NCBI RefSeq assembly: GCF_030936135.1
Contig: NC_082603.1
Coordinates: forward strand, 36,560,329-36,624,328
Direction: 5' to 3'
From: Gavia stellata
Taxonomy: Eukaryota > Chordata > Aves > Gaviiformes > Gaviidae
DNA: 64,000 nt
The notes under the pieces are model-generated. The model worked only from the letters and a program-made list of their open reading frames with translations. It did not search any database and was not told where the DNA came from. The position numbers and the translations under genes are program-made. Shown one piece after another: positions 38,501-48,300 of the stretch (the stretch's first letter is position 1; every line of letters starts with the position of its first letter).

Positions 38501-39087
38501 AGTCACGTGTTCCCCAACACCTTCTATTACACCAGCCACATCTGAGCCAGGAGTATAGGGCAAAGCTGGTTTTCTAGCATAATTTCCGGAACGAATATAT
38601 GTCTCGACAGGATTTACCCCACAGGCATGGACTTTAATTAACACCTAAAAGAAAAGATGCTTCTTAAGCAATAATTAAAAAGATTTAGAACTTGAATTCA
38701 CAGCACAGTATCATGGCATTTTAACTAAGTTCTTAAACAGAGTCAGCAAAAATTCAGCATTGAACTGAAGCTGTTTTCAGGAAATCCTTTACATGGGCTA
38801 TGTAGCCCACATAACAGTAAAAAGCCCACATTTGTTAAACGTGATGTCTCAGGTAGTACGAATACACTGATCAAAAACTACACATTCAAGATGAAATGTT
38901 TTGTTTCGTATTTTTCCTTCTGTTCTACCTATTATCATTCAATGTCATTATTTCAGTTCACAGAACTCATATATACCTGATTTTCTTTTGGATCAGGAAT
39001 TAAGACATCTGTCTGGAGTTTGAGCACTTCAGGGCCACCAAATTCAAAAACTCTGACAGCTCTCATCACATTTCTTGTGGCTGCCAT
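32424..39087 (-). CDS. CRYZ: CRYZ, zeta-crystallin / NADPH:quinone oxidoreductase, complete coding sequence
   Basis: Join on the minus strand: 39087-38977, 38644-38492, 36818-36655, 35833-35782, 33695-33546, 33138-33037, 32942-32847, 32585-32424. It encodes 329 residues, the same length as human CRYZ. All introns are GT-AG with matching phases. CRYZ is a cytosolic zinc-independent medium-chain dehydrogenase/reductase that reduces quinones with NADPH; the mammalian protein also binds AU-rich RNA. Visible features are the N-terminal GroES-like fold ([17 protein letters not shown]), Tyr53 in [10 protein letters not shown], the family block GDRVF...GGYA, the cofactor motif ASGGVG at 157-162, and a conserved C-terminal part ([32 protein letters not shown]). 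The stop codon is at 32424-32426. At least one upstream non-coding exon is expected near the divergent CpG island but was not located. Confidence 0.97.
32847..32942 (-). CDS. CRYZ: CRYZ coding exon 7
   Basis: Residues 245-276, [20 protein letters not shown] to GVSLFLATE. Acceptor AACAG, donor GTAAGA. Confidence 0.97.
33037..33138 (-). CDS. CRYZ: CRYZ coding exon 6
   Basis: Residues 211-244, [20 protein letters not shown] to YAGRVM. Acceptor TATAG, donor GTAAGT. Confidence 0.96.
33546..33695 (-). CDS. CRYZ: CRYZ coding exon 5
   Basis: Residues 161-210, [20 protein letters not shown] through [10 protein letters not shown]. The acceptor CCTCAG is preceded by a pyrimidine tract formed by a microsatellite. 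Donor GTAAGC. Confidence 0.97.
33698..33784. repeat. Adjacent purine (AAAAG)n and pyrimidine (CTTT)n microsatellites
   Basis: The plus strand is purine-only at about 33698-33754 (A and AAAAG units) and pyrimidine-only at 33755-33784 (CTTT units). The two arms are partly complementary and could fold into a hairpin. On the CRYZ sense strand the CTTTT part lies directly before the exon-5 acceptor. Confidence 0.9.
35782..35833 (-). CDS. CRYZ: CRYZ coding exon 4 (start of NADPH motif)
   Basis: A 52-bp exon encoding [17 protein letters not shown] (to residue 160). The AXXGXXG-type nucleotide motif is split, with VG at the start of the next exon. Acceptor ATTCAG, donor GTAAGT. Confidence 0.95.
36655..36818 (-). 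CDS. CRYZ: CRYZ coding exon 3
   Basis: Residues 89-142 plus two bases: [20 protein letters not shown] to [19 protein letters not shown]. Acceptor TTCTAG, donor GTAAGG. Confidence 0.95.
38492..38644 (-). CDS. CRYZ: CRYZ coding exon 2
   Basis: Residues 38-88, [20 protein letters not shown] through [20 protein letters not shown]. Carries Tyr53. Acceptor TTTTAG, donor GTATTT, phase 0. Confidence 0.97.
38977..39087 (-). CDS. CRYZ: CRYZ coding exon 1
   Basis: Residues 1-37 ([20 protein letters not shown] to PDPKENQ). The exon itself begins at 39101 after a CTCAG acceptor, so 14 bp of 5' UTR belong to it. Donor GTATAT. Confidence 0.95.
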
Positions 39088-39101
39088 AGCGATCAGAATA
39101 T

Positions 39102-40480
39102 CTGAGGGAAAAAAAAAACAAACAATAATATTGTATTGCCTTCATAATTTATTTTGCAATTTCAAAATAAAGAAATCAAACAATGACCTGTCAAGCAAGT
39201 GATTAAATTGAGCCTCACTCCTGATTTAAACTGGGGGAGGGGGGTTGTTTGTTTTGGGGTTCTTTTCCTAAATCTTGCAAAAGGCAGAAAATTAGCCCTA
39301 CCATTTGCAGGACTTCATGGATATTAAGAGAATCACATGCAAATAATTTATCCGTAGAAGTATTTCTGCAGCAGCTGCTGTGAACACCGCGCTGCTATCA
39401 CATATGCAGAGATGTACAGTACTTTGGGGAAAAACATTGACAATTTACAATTACATTCTAGCAAAATACCCCGTCGTACATTGGCTGACTACGGGTAATC
39501 TAGCCAAGTGACAGTCCAGTCACTGCTCTTGCTTACTATTAAACTTCTATGTAAAAAGAGCAACAAAAAAATACTCATCAGCTATCAAAAACAGAAGATA
39601 CCATAGCACATTAAAAGACGCCAGGAAAAACTGAAGCGCAGACATTCAAGATTCCAATCCTTAATTCCAGCTGGATTTCACCACTGCAGCCACAGGCGAC
39701 AGAGACCATGAACCACAGCCCTCAGCTGCGGCAGCTCACAGCCTTGTAAGCATTAACGGAAGCAATGCCAATTTATCAACACATGAAGCTGTGACTATTC
39801 CAACTGCATTATTTTGTGAAGTATTCTAACAAAACACCGTGAGTGAGCTACTCCTACTACAGGAAACGTCACACACAATGCTTTCAGGAATCTGATCGAT
39901 TCAGACAGAGGAGCTTTACTGGGTACAGAGCGAATAGTCACGGGACAGCAAACAGGCATACAGGAACCTTAAAGACACCAAGAGATCGCGCTTTTGGCCA
40001 ACTCCAGCTAAGGAACTTCAGGGCTGGAGGCAGAGGTAGGGTTCCTCCCAAAGATGATTCCAGCTGCTGAAAGTACCTGACTTTATCACTATTTTTTTCT
40101 CCTAACTGATACAGTCTGTAAGGCTTCACATTTTTGGTTACCTGTTCAAGTCAGGAAAAGTATTAGTCACACAGATATACACTACTAACGTTTCCCTTGG
40201 GACATGACAAAAATCTACACGGCGAAGTAGTTTCTGAAGTATAGGTCACTTTTGCACGTAGTGAAAATAAACCAAATGAAAAGAAGGCTTCTATTCTTCT
40301 CAGAGAAAAAATGGCCCTGTAGGTTTTCATAGATGATTCTGCAGCATGATGACCGATCGTTAGGACGAGGCCTTCTCTAGACAGCTGGCAGCGACCCCCG
40401 TATCTGCTGGGGGCCAACAGGCGGGCACAAGCAATCCAGGAGGCTTCCCAGCGCCTGGGTGACAACGTCCTGGCACAGGC
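39102..40480. other. CRYZ 5' intron / approach to the CpG island
   Basis: Nothing recognised. The first non-coding CRYZ exon may lie here or in the GC-rich DNA to the right. Confidence 0.5.
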
Positions 40481-41254
40481 GACGGAGGAGTGGAGAGGAG
40501 ACGTGCCCTCACGTTCACAAGGAGGGCCGGCGGGGGACCGGGAGGCCGGGGGCAGCCTCGCCTACAGCGACCAGGAGACGGAGGAGCCCCGGGCCTGGGA
40601 GGAGGGAGCAGGGCAAGCCGCCGGGCCGCAGCCGGCCGGGCAGGAGGGCAGGCTCTGCCCCCTCAGGGAACCCCTCGGGATTGCGGGGAGCCCCGCGGCG
40701 GCGGGCGGGGTGCCCAGAGAGCTGGCTGAGGGCCAAAGATCAGCCTCCCCAGGCTCAGCGGTCCCTCCGGACCAGCGCACCACCGAGCAGGCCCGGGCGC
40801 ACGCAGGGGCAGCTCCTCGGACGGAACGCGGGGCAGGCAGCGAGAGGGGGCCCGGGAGACGCCCCCCCGGCAAGCGGGGATGCGGGCGGGGGGGCCAGGG
40901 CCAGCCGGGGCGGAACTGCAGGGCACCAAGGCGGGCCCGCGCGAGTGCCCCGGCGGCCGAGGGGAAGGGCGGGGAGGGCGGGCGCGGCGGCGGCGGCGCC
41001 GAGCTGCTCAGGGCCTGCCCGCCTCAGGGCAGCCGCCGGGAGCCCGGGCCCCGGCGCGGCCGGGAAGTGGAGCCTGGCCCTCCGTCGCAAGCAGGGGCAC
41101 AGCCGCACGAGACGGGCCCGAGGCGGCTCTGGGAGGCTCACCGGCTGCTCAGGAGGGAAACGCCGCCGCGCCCCAGGGCAGCCCCGCGCCCGGGGAGGAA
41201 CAGTCCGCGCCCGCCGCTGCCGCCGCTCCCGCAGCGCCGGCAGGGAGGCCCCGC

Positions 41255-41727
41255 CCCGGGCACGCCCCTCGCCGCCAGGCCCCGCCCCGACACGCCCCTC
41301 GCCGCCAGGCCCCGCCCCGAACGCGCCCCTCGCCGCCAGGCCCCGCCCCGACACGCCCCTCGCCGCCAGGCCCCGCCCCGAGCGCGCCCCTCGCCGCCAG
41401 GCCCCGCCCCGCCAGCCCTCGCCGCCAGGCCCCGCCCCGACACGCCCCTCGCCGCCAGGCCCCGCCCCGAGCGCGCCCCTCGCCGCCAGGCCCCGCCCCG
41501 AGCGCGCCCCTCGCCGCCAGGCCCCGCCCCGCCAGCCCTCGCCGCCAGGCCCCGCCCCGACACGCCCCTCGCCGCCAGGCCCCGCCCCGAGCGCTCCCCT
41601 CGCCGCCAGGCCCCGCCCCGACACGCCCCTCGCCGCCAGGCCCCGCCCCGAGCGCGCCCCTCGCCGCCAGGCCCCGCCCCGAGCGCGCCCCTCGCCGCCA
41701 GGCCCCGCCCCGCCAGCTCTCGCAGCC
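41255..41727. repeat. GC-box minisatellite, ~30-bp unit, 15-16 copies
   Basis: The unit is a variable 4-6 base head (CACG, GCGCG or CCAG type) followed by CCCCTCGCCGCCAGG and CCCCGCCCCGA. Fifteen clear copies and one decayed copy are present. Each carries a CCCCGCCCC Sp1/KLF-type GC box. The heads recur in the order A-B-B-C with a 120-bp period; 41401-41460 and 41521-41580 are identical. Confidence 0.95.
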
Positions 41728-42146
41728 GCCGCCGGGGGCCGCGGGGTTTCCGCGGGCAGGGCCGGCCCGCAGCACCGCGGCCGTGTCCGCCTCGGCCTGC
41801 GGAGCCCAGCCCCGCGCGCCGGGGACAGCCGGCACGGGCAGCGCGGGACCGCCGCCGGCCCCGCCCCGCCCCGCTGCCCCGGGGCAGAGCCGGGTCCCGG
41901 AGACCGCCGGGGAGCCCCGGCGCCCACCGCCCACCTCCGGAGCGCTCCTGCCCCCGCGGCGGAAAGCGGCCCCGGGCCGACCGGCGGCGAGGGCAGCCGG
42001 GGGGCGGGCGCGGCGACGGGCGACCCACGCCCCGCCCGGGCCGCCCGCCCCTCGGCCGTCGCGTGGGGAGGTTTGGCCCTCGCGGGCGCCCGTCGGGCTC
42101 GCGCGGCGGCCGCCGTAGGCGTGGCGCGGGGGTCGCCATTGCGGCG

Positions 42147-42187
42147 CCGGGGCCGGGGCCGGGGCCGGGGCCGGGCCCCCCCCCCCC
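42147..42187. repeat. GGGGCC hexanucleotide run and C12 tract before the TYW3 start
   Basis: Four perfect CCGGGG units (42147-42170), a partial fifth, then twelve C bases up to 42187, two bases short of the ATG at 42190. Likely part of the TYW3 5' UTR or core promoter. Confidence 0.9.
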
Positions 42188-42189
42188 TC

Positions 42190-42363
42190 ATGGCGGCCTT
42201 CCGGCAGCGGAAGGCGCAGCGCCTGGCGCGGGCGGACGGCAGCAGGAAGGGCGCCCTGGACGAGGGCGCCGCCGCCGTCGTGCGCCTCCTCAACGGGCGA
42301 GCCCAGTTCTGCACCACCAGCTCCTGCGCGGGCCGCCTGCTCCTGGCGCAGGGCAGCGCCGCG
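42190..42363 (+). CDS. TYW3: TYW3 exon 1 (start codon)
   Basis: Residues 1-58, [20 protein letters not shown] to LLLAQGSAA, with the family motif SSCAGR at 44-49. Donor GTGAGT. Confidence 0.94.
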
Positions 42364-45300
42364 GTGAGTGCCGCGGCCGCCCGCCGCCGGGGCGGGGCTG
42401 GGGGCTCCTGGGGGTCCCGCGGCTCCCGCCGCGGCAGCAGGCCCCGGGGAGCCCGGCCGAAGCCTCGGCGCTCGGGGGCGCTCGGGGGCGCTCGGGGCCC
42501 CTCGAGCCGGCCGGGCCCATGGGCGGCTGCGAGCGGCTCCGGCGGCGCCTCCGCCCGGGGCCGCGGGCGTTGTCTGCGGCGGCCGCGCCGCTGCGGCGGG
42601 GGAAGCTTGCGCCTTCCCCGGGGCGCGGCGCCTCGGCCCGGCGCGCGGGGTCCGGGCGCTGGCGAGGGGCTCCTGCCCGCGGGCCGGCGGCGGCGGCAGC
42701 GCGCCGGGAGGCGGCCGCTGGGCCCGGGGGCTGTCAGCGCCCGCCGCCCGCCTCGCCCCCGGCGGCTCGTGTCGAGTGCGGGGCGTGAGCGCTCCCAGCG
42801 CTCGCCCTCGGCCTTGCGGGGCGCCCGAGCGGGACGCGCGGGCGGGGCGGGTTCGACCCGCTTGTGTGCAGACGTGCTTCTGCAGGTGCCGTGCCCCTGC
42901 TCCTTGGAGAGCGCCGTTACTCCTCCTGAGGACCTCTCCTTCGTACGAGGACACGAGCAGACATCGCCTGTCTGCCGTGCTCGGTTAATCGTTTCTCTCC
43001 ATCACTAGGATACAAACGGCTGTGAGATCCCGAAGCAAAACTGCACGTGGCTGATGGTAACGCACGAAACGTGTATCAAGGATGAGGTGGTAAGAGGACA
43101 ATACAACACAGCTTTCGTATTTATTTGACGGAACGTTCCTCATGTCATGGAAAACACGTCATGTAAAATACAAAGAATTTTCGGGGTTTTTGTTCCTGTT
43201 ACTGAGATGAGTTCACGCTCGAATTTCAAAATAAACTTTTCTCTAGGTGTTCTACTTAATAAGTCCTTAAGAGGAGAATGCTTCGAAGCTTAATACCAAA
43301 TTCTCCGCGTAGTTGTAAATGCGGCTGATGTGAAAATTGAATAACTTCTTACTGTCTGGAGTCACGTAATCTCCACATCACAATAGCTCAAGAAGTCAGT
43401 AACTACTGTTGCTTCTGTACCAGAAGACTGTCCTTCAAAAAACGATTTCTGGAAGTCTAAGATACAGTGATTCCTGTTTTTTCAAAGCCCTTTCCTTATT
43501 TAGAGTAAGTGGAAATAATGCTTTTATAAGCAAGTGTTCTTGGAAGATTACTGTCAGTATCATAACAGTGTATTTTTCATTTCTGCAGCTTTTTATCTGC
43601 CTTTTGTTTTCCCTTCTTGTTGGATTGCCAGCAAGTTATCAACTGGAGACTAGATTTGACTTAAAAGCCTTCCTATCCAAAAGTAAAATAAGCTTAATTT
43701 CTGTAGAATGCTCACTGGTCTTTGGACGGTGATGACCTAGTCATTAGCAGACTACGCTGGGCTAAATGAAAACAGTATATTCCTTGTTAATACCGAAGCA
43801 GCAATCTCTGCATGAAGCTAGGCATTTGCCTAGCAGAAGTTCTGTGTCAGGCAGCGCCTGAGATGATGCTTACTCAAGCAGCAACACTCCTGCAGGACAC
43901 AGACGCAAGATAGTGTGGCCTTTATCCCGTTCTCCAGCAGTGAGAGCCTGGCATACACATTAATGCAGTAATTGTAACATCTCTTTCAGAATGGGTCAGT
44001 TGTGATTAACAAACATTTTGTGTTGTCCTCGTTAACTGTTTCATAAGCTATGGCCATTCGTGCTTTGTTGGTTTGGTCAGAAATTCCAGGAGCAACCAAA
44101 ATTAATTACTTTGTTTCCATTAAATGTAGAAGTGTTCAGGTAAGCATGCCAGTGGGCGTGATCATTTTGTATGTAATAACTCCTTCAAGACAGTTAAAAC
44201 GGTCTTGAGTTAAAAAAAAAAACCTGTCTTGAATTTAAAACTGTCGTGAGCCCAGCTTGCTATGCTAACAGCCTTTCATTTACAAACAGACACCTGTAGC
44301 AGTGAATCTCTTACACTGCATTTTTAATCCCCTGAAATTTAAAAATAAAAATATAGTGGGGGTTTTCTAGTATATTTTCAAAATAGTCTGCTCTCTGCAT
44401 ACATCTCTTTGCTTTGTCCCAAAAAGAAGCAGTTACAAGGTCAAAATTCTCTCACTCAATTCGTAGCTTGCTTTACCATATGCATACATTCACACACAAG
44501 CACAAAAAAAAATCTCCTCCAAAATATTTGTCTTTGTTAGTATTTGTTCTAGCAAAGCAGAGCTTGCTGAAATTTCCATCAGGAAATTTCAGGCTGAGTA
44601 GGACACCGCAGGTTGTTGCTGACTCTTATGAGAGGAAGTACTCTGATTTTTCCTGTTCCCTTTAACAGGCAGATTGGATTTTTTTAATGCATGAATTGCA
44701 AGTGTAAGAAAAATGTCTTTGATTAATTTTTAAACTACCGTACTCTAATGTATGATAAAGGTGTGCTACTGCAGTATTTAGGAAATGAGAAGGGAAGTCG
44801 GGATCTTGTACGCTCTGTGTTGTGCTTTTCAGCTGTCAGATCATTTGACCTCGCTGCGTATATTAATCTCAACAGTATGAACACAGGATATTTGTTTTGT
44901 AATTTATTTTTATCCCTTTATCCTCCCAATGCTTAGAGAAAAAGCATCACGCATTATGAAGTACCTCTTTGCAAGGTTATTGATATAACTCAACTATAAT
45001 TTGATAATCGCACAACAGTGTAAAACTGAACTGGTGTACTTTTTTCCTTGACGCACTATTGGTGTGAATCTTGACCACCTTCAAGTTTGGATTTTTGGAT
45101 GTGTGTACACCAGAATTTGGCCAGCTGCCGTTTAATACTTTCAGATGTGTGCGTGCAGAGCGTTCGCTTCTAGCGGGATCTCTGCACACGTAGCTTTGCC
45201 CCCATGTCTTATGGACAGACCTGTAAGGTATGCCGTCAGCTGCGGGGTTTGCATATTGCTGACAGACCCTCCAAACGTCTAGCGTGAGTGTCAGTGCTAT

Positions 45301-48300
45301 CTCGTGAGCGAGGTGTCTCCTCCCTTTCTCCTGAGCCGGTTTTGCTGCATGCAGTGGGCTATGCGCTGCCCTTACCGCACCGTAACTTATACCTGAGCGA
45401 GTAACGTGACTGCAGCTGTGCCAGCGTACGGTCTTTCTAGAACAGGGGCTGCGTTCTGCGTTACTGTAAATGTGCTGCTGTGGTCGGTCATTAAACACAG
45501 ACAGTTGTTTTTCTGCTTCGTATCGCTTTGACGATTGCTCCTGTGTTTGGAATAGAGGGGTTTCATATGTGTGAGCTTTTTTTACATATCACCGACAGGT
45601 AATAATAATATCAAACCTTTACTGCAAATATTTTGTTTCATTAATAAGCTTTTTGAGGAAACAAGTATTGTAAGACAGCTTTGGGGCAGTGCTAACATGC
45701 ATAGGTGGTTTCAGTCAGTATGGCTTTTAACTAGTTTTATTCTCGCTGAAAAGCTGCCTCTGGGGTATCTGCTAAATTACTTAGCCTTTCCAGAGCAACG
45801 GAAACCCTTAAAAACACCCTCACTGGTATCACACGCTGATCGCAGCTAATAATGTGTTCTCTACTGTAATAACTTGTCTCGGAGACGTGTCTGTCTAACT
45901 TGGCTTCCAACCGCAGTGGATGCCGATCATTTTGCTGAAGCGGGACACTCTTGCTCAGATGGCTAGAACACCCCCGTGTTCTCAGACACGGGAAAGCGTC
46001 TGAAAAGGGGTCATGGAAACATGCCTGAAAAGGGAACACACAGCTCCGTGGCAGGTCCCAGCCTGCGTTACACGGCGTGAATGCCGACTGCTGCATGTAT
46101 TTGTATTCCTGCTGAAATCAGCACAGCCCAGGCAGCCACGACATCATGCGGGGGCCTCAGGAGCACACACAGCCAGCCTTGTGCTGCGCTGCGGAGAGAA
46201 ACCGCACGAACTCTGCAGAGCCCAGCTTTGGATAAGGAAGCTGTTTGACCGTGCTAGCACGCTCTGAGGCAGGGTGAATTCACCTCAGTGGAGCACTGTG
46301 TCAACACAAGTCACTTCCAGGCCCGAGCAAACGCTAAATAAGTTAGCTTAGGCATTTCTGTACAACACTGCATTATGCAATGTTGATCATTTCTGTTTCT
46401 CATCAGCTTTAGCACAGCTGTGGCTACTTGGGCGTTTTGCAAAATCTGGCGCAGAAATGACAAACCTAGCTGTTCAGAAAGACCTGCTTTCAACGTAAAA
46501 TAAGAACATTTATGGAGGAGATGCTGCATAAATACATTTTAATACTTCTCAAGGTTTAAAGGAAAGGAGAAAGTGTGACTTCAGTTTTCTTTTATGCCAT
46601 CATGTCTTAAAAAAGCATATGAATTTGGTTATTACCTGAAGATTTTATTGAGTATTTTCATTTTACAAGAAAGATGAGAAGAGCTAGACAAAACAGCAAA
46701 GTGTGGTAAAACAGCTGAAGTTTCTCAAGTTAACGTAGCAAATTTTTTTAGTGCTGTGAATTAAGCAAGTGAAGGCAAACAAGAAGGGGGGGCAAATAGT
46801 GCTTATGATTAAGTAATCATATAATGAAATACGTATTACATCTGGCTCAAAGTGACCTTTCTGAATGGAAGAAAGTAGTATCGGCCCGTAAGATTTCTCT
46901 GCATAAAGCTAGCATGGAAAAGTAGATAAACTGTAATAGTAAGCCATGCAGAATGTCATACAGCTTTCTCCACACTTGCAAATCCAGGAGAAATGGTCGC
47001 TAGCATCTCAATCTTCTAGCAGAACTGAGGGGTCTGAAGGTAATTTCTTGATTTCTAGAATTACAAAGTTTTAGCGTTTTTTTTTTCTTGTGGGTTTATG
47101 CCTCTAATTTCAACCTCTGAATTTTTTATCTTTATAACTCTTATTCAGTAGGCTATGCATTATTATTTAAACTAGGATTAAAATGTGATCAAGTATGTTA
47201 GGCCATGAATTTAATCTGCTGAATCCCAGAAAGTTTTCTGAAGTTTAGGAATGTACTTCAGAGACTGAATGTCTTTGATTTTAAAGAACAGTTTAAAAAA
47301 AAAAAAAAAAAAAAAAAGCCTGCTCAGGTTTCATCTGATTGCACTAGAGCAGTCCTCTTCCCAAGCTGTACTGACTGTATCGATCTGTTTGAATGTACGA
47401 AGAAATAAACAGAAGCGCGCTTTTTTGAGTGTTTTGAGTCTATCTTGCAATGAATTTCTATCAGACCTAATCAGTTTAGCAAACAGAATCATGGAAATCC
47501 ATGGAATTTCTATGTATTACAAGCAATGAAAAATCAAAAGCAGCTGAACAAACCTGATTGCTTGGAACTTATTTGCTGCATTTTTAATGCTTGTTTCGCA
47601 CACTGACTAGCTTTTTTTTTTTTTATTAACCGTACACACGTGCAGTATTAATATAAATATTTTGGTGTATTTTCCAGATGACAGCACTAGAGAAAGCCAC
47701 TGGCGACGTTGTGCTCAAGTTTGAACCATTTGTTCTTCATGTGCTGTGTCAAGAGCTGCAAGATGCACAGCTTCTGGTAAAATTACATCAAGTAACAATG
47801 TTACATTGTTGTTCTGTTATAGTCCTTGCTGTAAAAGTGAAAGTATTGGCTCCTAAGTAAGCTTTAGCACGTAAGAATAGCCCCAGATGTGCTGTGTGTG
47901 TAATAACTAGGGTAGTAAAAGTAAGCTGATGAAGAAAACAGTTTTCAACTTAGTAGAGATTTTGCTGTAAGTGTTAGAAAACAAAGTTACTCAACTACAA
48001 TTCAGTGTTTGAGCTGAAGCAGGTTGCCTGGTAAAAAATTTTTCCCTGTGAGCCTGGGTTGCTTTCACTGGCTGAAAGTGATGGGTTTTTTTAGATGTTA
48101 TTCTGCTACCGGCCAGGCCATCTGGCTCCAGTGTTTCAACTAACTGAGTAGTACCTTTGCCTTCTGCTTTTCCAGAATGACTCCAGAGAGCAATGTGTGA
48201 AGGGTTTGTTCTTTCGTTAATGTGGAGGAGCTGATTAGGTTTGTTTATAGTACTGCTGTACTTTTAGCTGTAAAAGTGTTGCATGGCTGTCTGTATGGTT

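Larger units (their letters stand above)
32586..38976 (-). other. CRYZ introns
   Basis: The gaps between the coding exons are AT-rich. The largest are 33696-35781 and 36819-38491. They contain the AAAAG/CTTT microsatellite at 33.70-33.78 kb. No other exon or mobile element was recognised. Confidence 0.75.
40480..42900. promoter_or_regulatory. Divergent CpG-island promoter region of CRYZ and TYW3
   Basis: About 2.4 kb of very GC- and CpG-rich DNA between the two genes, which point away from each other. It contains the GC-box minisatellite (41.25-41.73 kb), the GGGGCC run, TYW3 exon 1 and the start of TYW3 intron 1. The TYW3 start codon lies in a YY1-like ATGGCGGC. Very long open frames of several hundred codons here (Pro/Ala/Arg/Gly) follow from the base composition, and I do not count them as genes. 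Limits are approximate. Confidence 0.8.

Noticed and set aside
40459..43008. Open frames of 400-850 codons on both strands (Pro/Ala/Arg/Gly-rich).
   Set aside because: They follow from the GC-rich minisatellite and CpG island, where stop codons are rare. One runs through TYW3 exon 1 in the wrong frame for the real protein.
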